Source: Diploptera punctata
Lineage: Eukaryota > Arthropoda > Insecta > Blattodea > Blaberidae
Length of the DNA stretch: 64,000 nucleotides
NCBI GenBank assembly: GCA_030220185.1
Contig: JASPKZ010010272.1
Location: 4,141,501 to 4,205,500, forward strand
Reading direction: 5' to 3'
This document shows positions 10,935 through 24,200 of this stretch, in pieces. A program made the translations under genes and the position numbers. The notes below the pieces were generated by a model, which made no database searches, had not been told where the DNA came from, and saw only the letters and a program-made list of their open reading frames with translations. Position 1 is the stretch's first letter, and every line of letters starts with the position of its first letter.

Positions 10935-11600
10935 TTAAATTCTTCTTCTTCTTCTTTTCTTCTTTTCCTTCCAAGTATTCGGCCAAGGCCTGTTAAGATC
11001 TCTATAGAAAATTTTCCCGTCAGCCGGTTAAATAGGATTACGCCAAGAGATCTTCGTCTAGTTTCCCGGTGTATATAATTATAAACAGCTTTGCGGGATC
11101 CGATTATTGACTCATTCTTTCTAGATGCGTGTTTCCAATTTAGTTGGTACGGTTTAACATATTCCAACATTGGCGTAGTCTTCAATTCTTTTAAGATATC
11201 GGTGTTCATTTTCTGATCCCATCTGGTGATAACCCACTGTTCTGCGCATGAATCTCATTTCAACAGCCGTTATTCTTTATGCTTCATGTTGTCCTTTTAG
11301 TGTTCCATGCTTCACTACCATAGGGGTCACAGACCTTCTCTCTCTATCCAAAGTGTTTTATATAAACGTAATCTGGTGTTTTTGTACAAGGGATGGTTTC
11401 ATAACTTGATTAATAATTCCCAAACTTTTATTATAACTAGTAATTTTTTCAGGGATATCTTTTTCATCCCAGATAGAGAGATAATATCCAAGATATTTAA
11501 ATTGATTAGATCTCTCTAAAATTTTATTCTGGAGACAGATTTTACTTTGTATGGGGTCCTTCCCATGAAATGCCATAATTTTAGTTTTGTTAATTGATAA
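10935..11600 (-). pseudogene. RTE-like non-LTR retrotransposon 3' end
   Basis: On minus, YLGYYLSIWDEKDIPEKITS..LGIINQVMKPSLVQK and NTDILKELKTTPMLEYVKPY, then a GAA-rich 3' end at 10935-10972. Frameshifts and small insertions are present. The right end merges with other repeat DNA near 11600. Confidence 0.65.
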
Positions 11601-11694
11601 GTAAGTGGAAGAAAGGAAGAAATACCAGATCGGTTCATAGATAAAAGTAAGGAGCAAAACACAAGTAAGTGGATGCAATGTTTTGCTCAGCTTC

Positions 11695-12165
11695 CCTATT
11701 GATAGTTCATAAAGAAAACAATCCGGCTAAGATAAACCTACTAGAAGATCTTGAAATTGTAAAGGAAGTGGACAACACTTTCATATTAAACAAGAACACA
11801 CCCCAATCATACAACCTTTGTTAATTATTTCAATTATTAAATTAAACCTCATAATGTTACTTCTTAATGATTTAAAAAAACCCTAATGATAGTTCATAAA
11901 GAAAACAATCTGGCTAAGATAAACCTACTAGAAGATCTTGAAATTGTAAAGGAAGTGGACAACACTTTCATACTAAACAAAAACACACCCCAATATACAA
12001 CCTCTTATACGAGATAGCTAAACACCAGTCAATTGCTACCGACCACGCCTTAAGAACATCTAAACCCAAAATGTTGCAGAACAACAACAGTTAGTAGCAC
12101 ACATTTCTTCTGCTGATGATGGAACTCGACTTCCGAAAGGCCTATGGTTACTAATTTTAAAATCA
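11695..12165 (+). pseudogene. Penelope-like 3' fragment with a direct internal duplication
   Basis: The block agttcataaagaaaacaatc to aagaacacaccccaa at 11705-11812 recurs at 11887-11992. Translation SLLIVHKENNPAKINLLEDL and EIVKEVDNTFILNKNTPQ resembles the C-terminal end of PLE endonuclease ORFs. A hammerhead-like core follows at 12113. Confidence 0.5.
12113..12138 (+). ncRNA. Hammerhead-ribozyme-like core
   Basis: CTGATGA (12113-12119), helix II GGAA/TTCC around CTCGAC, then GAAA (12135-12138). Helix III and the cleavage site are unclear. Confidence 0.4.
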
Positions 12166-12249
12166 AGAAAATATTAACACAGTTGAGGACAAGGGCACCT
12201 GCCAAAGGTATATATTTTTAACAGTTTACTTCATTATATGTGTATATCG

Positions 12250-12525
12250 ACCCCGACGCTATTAGGGCATCCGAGGGCTAGGGAGTTATTCCTTTCTTCC
12301 ATTTCTTCTTTCCTTAATTCTCTTTTCTTCTCCAGAAAAGCCTGACCAGAGGCTATAAGATGGCAGCCCCATCACTGGTCTTGCCTTCCTTTGGCCAGCA
12401 ACCAATTGAAGGGACTATTATTATGCTTTCAAGTCTTATACGAGAATTTCCCATAAGGAAAAATTTTCTATAGGATCGTAACAGGCCTAGGCCTAATACT
12501 TGGAAGGAAGAAGAAGAAGAAGAAG
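12250..12525 (+). repeat. LINE 3' end (GACGCTATTAGGGC family) with GAA tail
   Basis: Shares gacgctattagggcatccga, gccagcaaccaat and ggatcgtaacaggcc with 29880-30160. It ends in (GAA)n just beyond the TMEM145 exon 10 donor. Confidence 0.65.
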
Positions 12526-12595
12526 ATATGTGTATATGTGCACAACACATTCTCTTACACTTAAAAAGAAACAAATAATCATGAAAACAACTTAC

Positions 12596-12844
12596 ATCAG
12601 TAGACATAGCAACTGAGCGACTGACGGTGAAAAGTTCAACTGGAACATCTGTCACCCACTCACCCACCAATGGATGTACATTTGGACGTGAAGAGACAGG
12701 TGGTGCAGAAGGTGCATACTGATGATGTCTGAATGGAAATGTTGTATCTGTATCTGTGACATCTGTGACTTCCATTACACCAATCTGAGTTGTTCGTACA
12801 TGATATGGGAAAACTTTGTTTGCTCTTGAAGGTACTGTGAGTAC
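12596..12844 (-). CDS. TMEM145: TMEM145-like exon 10, cytosolic tail
   Basis: Acceptor TTGTTACAG, donor GTAAGTTG, 83 codons. It starts VLTVPSRANKVFPYHVRTTQ, a conserved post-helix-7 block, then a Pro/Ser-rich tail ending TVSRSVAMSTD. If the donor is skipped the frame stays open into an adjoining LINE tail, ending near 12353 with a poly-Ser stretch read from the antisense of the GAA repeat; I regard that as read-through. Confidence 0.85.
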
Positions 12845-15800
12845 CTGTAACAACGTTTATTTAAAAATAAAATTTTAAATTTTGATACATAAATTTTGTG
12901 CAAGCCACTCACCACACAAACAAACACTTATACATTGAAATTATATAGGAAAAATTCACTATGAGGTTTAATTTAAGATTAAATTAAAATGCTTCATACT
13001 TCACCTCATATCCAGTCTTTTAATTAGACTGTGGTTTCAAAGCCTTGGCAGCTTCATCTTCAGTAATTTCTCGTCCGCTGATGTTATGTCGATCAGAAGA
13101 ACTACTTCTTCTTCCCTCTGTTGGTGGATCGATAAACCTCCAGAACCAATCAGAATCCGCAGGAATTTCGAAGTTCATAAGTTTTTCTTTCTTGTTTTTT
13201 TGAATGTGGATTTTTTTCCCAAGCCATGAGTTCTTTTTTGTTTTTCTATTTGTTTAATTAGACTGGCTTTTGATTCAATTAGATGTTCCACACTAAAAAA
13301 AAAAACAAGAAAGAAAAACTCATGGACTTCGAAATTTCCGTGGATTCTGATTGGATCCGTTGGATCTGGAGGTTTATCGGTCCATCAACAGTGGAAAGAA
13401 GTAGTACTTCTGATTGACATAACATCAGTTGACAAGAAATTACTGAAGATGAAGCTACCAAGGCTTTGAAACTGCGGTCTAATTAGAAGACTGGAAATGA
13501 GGTGAGGTATGAAACATTTTAATTTAATCTTAACAGGTATACAGGGGCAAAAACTGGAAAAAGTTATTAAATGACTCATTTGTATTTGTGACTACAGTGA
13601 TTGAGAAAGTGCAGTTAAGCTGGTGATACTCTTTTACACAATCTGTTTTGGCATCAAAATCTTTTGATTATATTTCTTGGATTGGCAGTCCTTTTAATCA
13701 GCAAATGATATTAATATTGTACCTTGTGAAATGTTGTGTTTTGCTAGATCGACTTTTGGTTTGATATTCTCATTTCAGTGTATTTTGGGGCATAATCTCG
13801 CTTAATATTTTTTTATTGCTTCATTTTGAGAGCTATAATTGAATTTGTTTTGTTGGAGGTACATTTTTTCATTTAACTGGGGTGAATAGGGACAAGATAA
13901 AAAAATATCAAAATAATCATATGTTTATGTCAAATCAAGATACTGTAATAGATAAATAACTATGTTTAAGGAAGTGGCATATATATTTCAAACAATTATT
14001 TCCACTTAAAACTGCCTATTATTCGAAATCTTTTACAGTTTCTCTTGCTAGAACATGGAATTCACTTCCACCCTATGTCAGAGACTGCCAAACTTTACCA
14101 TCTTTCAGAAACAAATTGAAAATAAAATTACTAACAGAAATAACTCACTAATATTACTTTTTAAGAATTAATAATGTGTTTTTGCTTTATTTAATAAAAA
14201 TAGACTTAAGATTTGTTAATATATTTACCTAATGCCTTGTATAAAAAGCATAGATTAATTCATTGTAGTTTATTACTTTCTTTGTATTTTTTTTTTCTTT
14301 TCTTTTTATGTATAGTAGATTCGAGCTGTTATTCCTTTTTGTATTCATTGTATCATTAATTTAATTTTAATTGTATTTAATTTCATTGTATTATTAGACA
14401 TTATATTCATTATTATTCAATTTGACAGGTAATTAATTGTTTAATAAGACTATTATTGTATTTTTTTTTCTATTCATATGTAACATATGTTTGTCCTGGT
14501 GAGTGCAAGAGAAGGCCACATGGCCTTAACTCCACCAGGCTAAATAAATCTATTCTATTCTATTCTGATTTGGAATTGGATAAGTATGGTCATTCATTGT
14601 TTATACTGGCTGGGAATGGATCTTGACACTATGTATGTGAATAAAAACATGAACAAAACAGCTGTTATAAAATAAAATAGTTTATAAAATTAGTTATAAA
14701 ATTAGCAGAGAATCTTCAGTCCCATCGATTCACTATTTGAATTGAACAATTTTTATAATTCCCCTGAAATCAGCTGATTTCCAAAATCAAAAAACACCAA
14801 CTTGATTAAAACAGTTGGAAAGTGTTAAGAGAAACTTTGAAAATTATAAAAATGAAGGGCTTGGGAGAAAAAGTAATAAATAAGTAAGAATGGGTTGGAA
14901 TTTTGAAGGAAGGCAAGTCTTAAAGGACTTTACATTTGTAGAAAATAATGAAAAATCAGTGTAATACTCACAAGAAATAGTATATGTCCAATTAAGGCTA
15001 TGCTATGTTGTACACCACTGACAACACTTTCTCGCACCCATTTATCAATTAAATTATTTGCTGCGAGAATGAAAGCAGGACCTGCCATGAACCTAAACAA
15101 CCAGAAACAGCAAATATTGTAATTGTATGTAGCATATGTATTAATAAAAACTCAACAATCTACATTGCTCTAAGTAGAAAGGTTATGATCCCTATTAGGT
15201 TCGTCCTCCGGGCATATAGGCCGTGGTCCAGTCGTTCTTCTACTCGACGTTTCGTCTACTGCTGCGGTAGACATCTTCAGGAGATACTGTGTGCTTTCTG
15301 TGAACTCCTCAACAGTCGGCTGCAGACTGGCTGGTCGTTGGAAACTCCCTGCCTATTTATAGGCACGCCCCTGGTGGAGAGGCGGTTTTCTGCGCGGTCC
15401 GTGTTGCGTGCTGTTTTGTTCAGGCTGTCGCTGGCAGAAGTCATAGGCTTCGTTGTTGTATTGTGCAGTGCCGGGATCCAGATTTTGTTTATCTTCATGG
15501 TTTCTTCTTTTTTGTTAAAGGAATTTTTGTGTTTATATATTTCAATGGCTTCTCTGTACAGTCTGGTGTAATAATGTGATGTTTGGGACAATACCTGTGT
15601 TTCTTCGAATCTTATTATATGTTCTTGGTTGTTCATCCAGTGTTCCGCTACGGCTGATTTTTCCTTTTGTTTTAGTCTGCAATGCCTCTTGTGTTCTTGC
15701 AATCTTGTGGTAACCATTCTTTTTGTTGTGCCGATATAAACCTGTCCACAACTGCAAGGGATGCGATATATACCAGCAGTACTTAACGGATCTCTTGTAT

Positions 15801-18800
15801 CTTTGGCTGGGCGCAGTATATTGCTGATTTTTTGTGTTGGCTTGTAGGTTGTAGATATGTTATATTTATTTAATATTTGACCAATTCTCTCCGTTATTGT
15901 CTTGATATATGGTAGGTACACCTTACCCTTTGCCTCCTCCTTGTTCCAAACAAGGAGGAAGCAAAGGGTAAGGTGTACCTACCATATATCAAGACAATAA
16001 CGGAGAGAATTGGTCGAATATTAAATAAATATAACATATCTACAACCTACAAGCCAACACAAAAAATCAGCAATATACTGCGCCCAGCCAAAGATACAAG
16101 AGATCTGTTAAGTACTGCCGGTATATATCGCATCCCTTGCAGTTGTGGACAGGTTTATATCGGCACAACAAAAAGAATGGTTACCACAAGATTGCAAGAA
16201 CACAAGAGGCATTGCAGACTAAAACAAAAGGAAAAATCAGCCGTAGCGGAACACTGGATGAACAACCAAGAACATATAATAAGATTCGAAGAAACACAGG
16301 TATTGTCCCAAACATCACATTATTACACCAGACTGTACAGAGAAGACCATTGAAATATATAAATACAAAAATTCCTTTAACAAAAAAAAGAAGAAACCAT
16401 GAAGATAAACAAAATCTGGATCCCGGCACTGCACAATACAACAACGAAGCCTATGACTTCTGCCAGCGACAGCCTGGACAAAACAGCACGCAACACGGAC
16501 TGCGCAGAAAACCGCCTCTCCACCAGGGGCGTGCCTATAAATAGGGAGGGAGTTTCCAACAACCAGTCAGTCTGCAGCCGACTGTTGAGGAGTTCACAGA
16601 GAGCACGCAGTATCTCCTGAAGATGTCTACCGCAGCAGTAGATGAAACGTCGAGTAGAAGAACGACTGGACCACGGCCTATATGCCCGGAGGACGAACCT
16701 AATAGGGATCAAGACGCCGGCCGTGAAAGCCTACAGTTATAGAAAGGTTATATTTACAGGAATTGTTTTTTATACTGAAGTACATATGTGCTGCACATAA
16801 ATATCTTCTATCCTATTATCAAGTCAGAAATTTGTAATTGCGGTAAACAGAAAAAAAAAATTGTAATGGATTAACAAAATCTTGCAAAATGAACTTAAAT
16901 GTTAAAGCATCTATGAATAAGTGTGAAATAAAAGACATCACTCTCATTAATAATATTAATAACAAATTAATATAAATGTAAATTAAAGCTAAAAAAAGAA
17001 GAAGTAAACTAAAAATTGAAATTAAAAATTTTAATAAATACCATACATACTGCATAAATTTTAGGAGTCAATACCATTTATCCAATGTACTATGAGGTAT
17101 TAATATTTTATGTATCATTTTATCACTAACCTCATATTTTTCTTCTTCTTAAACTAGCTTTGGAACTATCTTCTGTTCCACCGTCAGTATTTCATTCAGT
17201 ATTTTACATTAAAAAAAAGAAAAGGAGAAATTAATGAACTTTGAAATTCCCGTGGAAAATTATTTGATTTTGAGGTTTTTTGGTCTATCAACAAAGGGAG
17301 CAAAAGACAACAAAACAATGGTCGTGAAATACTGACGATAAAACAGAAGATAGTTCCAAAACAAGAAGAAGAAAAATATGAGGTGAGTGATAAAATTAAA
17401 CATAAATAAATAATACCTCATAGGGTTTATTCCTAAAAAAGTACCATGACACATTGATGTTTTCATTATTAATTTAACCCTTCTCACTGAAGGATAAATT
17501 AAATTTAAAGAGAAAAATGTTCATCTTGGTCTGGGTAAAAATTTTTCTCTTCAAATTTACTATGAGGTATTATTTAATTAAGAAAAATTGTATCACCTCA
17601 CGTCATATCTTTCTTCTTATTAGATCGGTCTAATAAGAAGGATATGAGGTGAGCCGATACAATTTTTCTTAAATCAAATAAATGTATTAACTAAATACAG
17701 AAATATTATAAATATGTAATTTCTGTTGCTTACCATAAAGTGCCTACTATGTTGAATGGATAATAGAACCTTGCTTTTTCAGGATAGTGTTTAAGTGTGA
17801 ATATTGTAGAATAAACAAACATCCACCAGGCTATAACTCTCAGGAAAATTAGTCCATAGCCTGCTGGAGACTCATACATATATAAAACTTCTCCAGGATC
17901 AAAAAACTGAAAAAAGGAAGCATTAAATAATGCATAATGAACTGCTCTGTTACTGTAGCACTAATTATATCTACATTATGGATACAGTGGGTATTGTACT
18001 ACTGTTTACATACTTCAATACGACAATACTAATATATATATATATATATGTTTTTTAATTTTAAAATGAATGTAGGGCTAAAATAATTCACTGGCACTAC
18101 TGAACCTGGAGTACATGTCTTTATACAAACATGAATTCTCCATACATCCCTATTCTAAGCTAATATTTTCCAATTATTCCCTGTATAATTCATCCCTCAA
18201 ATCTTAGTAAATGTTATTCACCCTTGTCATTCTTGCCCTAACTACTAGTTCTTTTCTCATTGATTTTCCAGTAAGTTTTCATGCCCCTCTTTAATTTTTT
18301 TGTACCTGCCACACGTCCTGTTTATTGCAGTGTACGAAACTTAACAGTTCATGTTATATCTGGTTTTCCATAAATATCATGTAGCTCACTGTTATATAGT
18401 TTCCTTTATTTGCATTTTGCTCGTCTCTCTCTTTGGTCTATAAACTTCCTAAGAACTTTATTTTTAAACATTCATAATGTTTCCTCATCTCCTAAAGTAA
18501 GAGACTTGGTTTTCACATCCATATAATATAACTGGAATAATCATTGTTTTATAAATTATTTAGTTTAACATCTCTTGAGAGATTATATTCTATCAAAGTG
18601 CCCAACTTTTTTCCTGAACTAAATTTATTTCAGATAATTGACTTCCTCAGAATATTCAATTTTGTAAGTAAGAAAATTAATTGGAATTTACATTTATTGA
18701 AACAAGAGTTTTCAAATATTCACAATCTTTCTACTTCTCCTATAGTCAGAAACGATCTTTCTTACTTCTCCTAAAGTAAGAAACCATGTTTCACTTCCAT

Positions 18801-21214
18801 GTAATGTAATTGGAAGAACTATCATTTTATATATTTTTAGTTAAATATTTTTTTAATCGTTACTATAGAATATATCTATCAAAATTCCCAATGTTGTTTT
18901 TCTGAACTAAATTTATTTCATATGTATTTAAATTAATGTTATTAAAATACGTTCTCCACTCAATATTATTTCATATAATTTGCTTTCTCTGAATATTCAG
19001 TTTATAAGTATTTATTTTAATGAAAAGAAATTTAAATTTATGTAAAAAGAGTTTATTATTATTTTCTCTGCAGAACTCTTAACTGAAGAAGAAATAAAAA
19101 TTTAAAAATATAGGCCTATTCACTTTGTGATCTGCTGTGAGAAAAAAAAAGTACTTTTATAAGCATTTATAATTATAAATAATTCCATGGTGTGACAGGC
19201 CTAGAAGGCCTTTACCTACCATCTGGCTGCTGGCCTCACATCCACATGTGTCAATCACAGAGGTAGATGATCATCTAGCTAGTGTAGGGGTGACATGTGG
19301 TCAGCATGTCGAGTCCCCCTGCAGCTATAGCTGTTTTCTCAACCTGGAACCGATACTTATTGTAGCTACCCAAATGCCTCACGATGCTGGGTGGGCACCG
19401 GTCCCATACTGACCGAAATACCATGAGAAAATTTTTTCCCCCATGGAGACTGAAACCAGTGCAAGTCCCGTGGATCTGCGCTAAGGCTTCATGCCTTAAC
19501 CGCTAGGCTAGAGCACAGGACTTATAAGCATTTAATAATTGAAATATGTAGATGGATATATAATAGTTTACATCATCATCGATTCTAAAATTTAAATGTT
19601 AGAAAGAACACATTCAAAAAATTATAATAAATAAACATGAATGACTTTTGTTTTGATGTATTAATTTAAATTTTAATTATTATTTTTAAAAGAAAAATGA
19701 ACACCTGAATGTAATGCTTAACTACTAAAAAAGTTATATGATTTCTCATTAAAAAAGTCTTCTTGAATTAGAAGTTGCCAGATAGCACTGGTAACAACAG
19801 CTATCTGCTTCTGACGATAAAGAAGATTGTATATGAGGAAGAAGAATTAACATTTGCATCGGAAGCCTGAAATAGTGTAATGGTTAACACACTAATATAC
19901 AGAGCTAGAGGTTTCGGGTCCAAATTATGATTCAGCTGTTAATTTTTGTTTTCAAAATAATGACTTTTTTGTGTTTAAAGACATTTGGGATTAAAATATT
20001 CCATGTTTGTAATTTCTATGATGAATTTTTTATATTAATAATTGTCAATACACTACTGATGTATCAATACATTGATTATAAGCAGATGTCCAAGTAATTT
20101 ATATTTATGGAAGAAATCACATGTGGCTCCATATATTCAAATAAAACTATTTTATTAATTGAGTCACCTTTACGGTATATACGTTATCATATATATGACA
20201 TGAAAAGAAAAATAAACACCTGAGCCGGGATTTGAACTCGGGACTTCTAACTCTATATGTTAGTGACATAACCATTAATCCACCTAGGCACCTAGCACAA
20301 ATATTTATTTTTCATTCCTTCTATATGATTCTCGAGGGTCGTGGGTTCAAACCTGGCCGGGGTCGATGAATTTTTTAGGACTGAAAAATCCAAGGAGCAA
20401 GTCCTTCGGGAGGGACTTTAAGCTGTGGGTCCCGAGTCTGAAGATTTTCAGGCTCGTAAAAGATCCTTAAGCCTAAATAAAAAGACCTCTAAGCAAAATT
20501 TACCAAATTTTCCCGTCCTAGTACTACCATGGTTTCCTAGATGTCAGTATGAGGCGGAATGTTGACCATGGGCCACTACAATGACATATATATGAAAAAA
20601 AGTGTAACTAAATTAATATGGTTAAATTTATTTAACTTTCACAGGGGAAAAAAAAAACATTATGAGGTTTAATTTAAGAATTAAATTAATGTTTTTATTA
20701 CCTCACCTCATATCCTTTTTCTTCTAGACTGCAGTTTTGGAGCTTATCTCCATCATCAGTAGCCTCTAGTCAACCATTGTTATGTTGTTACTTGGCGGTT
20801 TTCTTCTTCCATCTATCGGTGGACTGATAGAAGGAAGAAGAAAACCACCAAGTAACGACATAACAACCGTCAACTAGAGGCTACTGATGATGGACATAAG
20901 CTCCAAAACTGCAGTCTAGAAGAAAAAGGATATGAGGTGAGGTAATAAAAACATTAATTTAATTCTTATGGTTAAATTTCTTCCCTATAGGGGGAGAGGG
21001 CCTAAATCTCATTGAGGGAAACAGGGGCTTACAAAAAAATATATATATATGATTCTCATTCACGAGAGGCAATGGCACAATGGACTCAATGCCATCCAGT
21101 GGCTTCTATAACAAGTAAGCATTTTAAAGAGAATATTTATTTTATAGCAGTTACACTTCTTTATTTTGATGTTATAATTAAATTTTGACATTTAACAATG
21201 AAGGCCAAATATCA

Positions 21215-21256
<42 letters not shown>

Positions 21257-24200
21257 GGCATATTCTGAAAGTAAGTTGTTATGGTTGTTAGATTATTTTC
21301 AATCTACTTACTAATCTTTCATATATAAAGAGCACCATATAGGTAACAATATAAAGACACATGAATATTGTTAGTTTAACTGAAGAGGCCAAACGAAGCC
21401 TTCCTCTGGTCACTGTGAAGCCTTTGGCAAGGAGCAGCAACAAGAGCAAGTAGACAGTCTCACTTGCCGACTCACACAGCCGTCCTATAAAATTAATAAA
21501 AATGCAATAAATAACCTAGTTCAGAATATTGCTCACAGAAAAAGTTGAATCCAGTAGAAGTGTACGAGACTTATTAACTGTTAGAGAGTGCTAAAACCAT
21601 GGTCTGCAATAAAACTAGAAATATGAGGTGAGTCACAAAAAATTAAATTATATTATTTGTTTATTGCTGCTATGAAGCTAAATATAGCATAAAGTAGTAA
21701 GATTCACCCAAGTGTGTGGGTGTGTTTTGTAAGGGGAAGTACTTTTCATGTTCAAGGGTTCTTAAATGTGTCTCTGACACAGGACTGATCACTTCCCTTT
21801 CATAGGAAACTGTGTTCTTGAAATTTGTTCAAATGGAAAAATCCATTAACCTTCATTTAGAATAAACATGCAACATTTGAGTTCTGAAATAAAAGAATAC
21901 TCTGATGCACCACTTAAATATATATTTCATGATCTTATTTACTTTTACTGTTTTTGTAACTTAGCATTCAGAATTTTTCCTGAATTGATTAAATAAAAAC
22001 AGACAATTAATTAGTAATTATCAAGGATTTTGTATAAATTTCCAGAAATAATTGCATAACTTTTCAAATATTAAGGAATGTTCTTTTTTTTATGAAACTA
22101 ACATTTAATACATGAAAATATATGAAATAATTTCATTTTCTTTTATACATTCTCTTATATCTAAAATGCCTGCACTTTTAATGTGTGCAAGTTGCTCATT
22201 TCAACCTATTACTAAATTCCAAATTGGAACATTTTTTAATCAATTAAAGAACTCATATAACTAACATTTTTTAATTAATTAAAGAACTTATTATTTTGAT
22301 TTATAAAATTTGACAGCAAGAATTACTCACCAAGCGTTTTTGTACGAGGAAATCCAACTCCATTAAATGCATATTTAATATAAGCTATACTTTGAAAAAC
22401 GTTTCCCAACTCTTGCAGCAATACAGATGCTACAAATAATTTATAGGTTGTATGAAACAATTGACGAGATTTCAGTTCCACTGAAAATAAATATTATATA
22501 ATGTAAATCATTTCTAAGTATTTAAATCATAGTGTTAGTAAATTTAAGCCCAGGATTGTAAATGTCATTATTTTGTTTATATTTTTTGAGTGTAGATTTG
22601 TTCCCATATTCTGAGTTCTGTTAGCTTTTTACAGTAGTTTCTGCAGTTTTAAGTTGTTTTCAATTCCATGATTTTCTGCCCACAGATGAGCAGCTACTGC
22701 CAATTTTTATAAATTTGCTGAAACAACTGGAAAAACCGACAGAACTCATACTACAGGATAAAATAAAGAGAAAACAATTAACTTTTATAGGAAAAAATCA
22801 CTATGAGGTTTAATTTAAGATTTAAATTAAAATGTTTCATAGCTCACCTCATATCCAGTCTTCTAATTATACTGGTTTCAAAACTTAAGCAGCTTCATCT
22901 TCAGTAATTTTTTGTCGACTGATGTTATATCAAGAGAACTGCTTCTTCCTCCCTCTGTTGGTCAACCGATGAATCTCTGGATTAAATCAGAATCCCCAGG
23001 AATTTCGAAGTTCATAAGTTTTTCTTTATTTTATTTTGAATGTGGATTAAAAAAAATCCATCTGGGATCCACTCAGACTTCTTATAAAATGAGTAATGAC
23101 AACTTTCTTGGAGCTAAAGTTTGCTTGACTATATGGCTAGCCACAATACTTCCATTTGGGCCTTGATAGTCTTTTAAAAAGTACCTTCATCTTTTTACGT
23201 TGAGTGAGTCTTGTTTTATCAATGTATAATGTGTTTAGATGAAATTAGTATGAAATGAACCTTAATTAAGAACTCATATAACTAACCTGTACACATAACC
23301 ACAGCAAGAATCAACAGCAGATATGCAATGCTTGATGCCATCAAATTTGGTAAGATATCTGCAAATAACAGAGATTATAATTTTTAAAAAGTTATAATTT
23401 AAAAAAATTCATTATTGTACTATTAAATTAGTTTAGTCTATACCCATATATTTCCACATGGAAACATGGGTGATCCCATGGTAATTTAATTACTCTTACT
23501 TCCCTACAGATACCAGCAACATGTGATTAGCAAATTGCCTCAAAGAAACGTCTAGTAGGTAACTAAGGTATTACTTAGATGGGAAAGGCCAATTAACTTT
23601 TTGGTCAGAGACACTAATTTAGGCTTAAGGTTTTTTTTTACAAACCTGACAATCTTCAGATTCAAAACCCATGGTTTAAAGCCCCTTCCAGAGAACTTGT
23701 CCATTGGACTTTTCCATCCTAAAAAATGCATCAACTCCAGCAGGGTTTCAACCCATGACCATCAGGACCAGAGGCAAGGAACTTAACCCCTGGAGCACCA
23801 AGGCCAATTTATATCAAATTAATTAATAACATGTTTTCTAGCTTAACAAATCATTGAATTCTAATCAATTACTGCTTTCAACAATGATAAAATCAAAATT
23901 TATATCAAATGAGATGCTCAACGTCAAATAGAAGGGACATTCCATATTGATTTACACATTTTTTACATTCACTCAGAACCTCTATCCCTTAGCAGATATA
24001 TCCATTTTCTCAGCATGTGTATATATCCCATTTGTCCCTCTTGGAAACATAGGTTCTCCCCTAGTAGGAGTTTCTTGATCAAACTAATTTAGTTATTTAA
24101 CTTTTATAGGAATTAATCAACTCCGCCATGGCCAGTCCCAAGCCCGGATGAGAAAGGAGGAGGGGGAGGAGTAACAACCTCATTAAAAAACCAGGGTTCA

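Larger units (their letters stand above)
10490..10945. mobile_element. Foldback of two Penelope-like 3' ends
   Basis: Outer arms 10495-10615 and 10830-10945 are inverted copies. The left arm, read on minus, contains KIYIQKNKEKMMNFEIPGEK, the PLE C-terminus that follows the endonuclease. Each arm has a hammerhead-like core and ends CATATGAGGTAA. Confidence 0.7.
15187..16739. mobile_element. Head-to-head pair of 5'-truncated Penelope-like elements with TSD
   Basis: Two nearly identical arms of about 760 bp are fused near 15945-15955 (ctccttgttccaaacaagga). The flanks 15175-15186 and 16740-16751 are both tagaaaggttat, so the pair was inserted as one unit into the TMEM145 intron. Each arm encodes the PLE GIY-YIG domain and ends with the hammerhead-like motif. 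The right arm has about 30 bp more at its 3' end (gacgccggccgtgaaag). Confidence 0.88.

Noticed and set aside
12353..12595. Ser-rich C-terminal domain of TMEM145
   Set aside because: The Ser run is the antisense of a LINE (GAA)n tail beyond a strong splice donor; treated as read-through unless RNA shows otherwise.
15973..16353. Host GIY-YIG nuclease gene
   Set aside because: It is mirrored in a palindrome with TSDs, lacks its 5' part and matches the Penelope endonuclease pattern.
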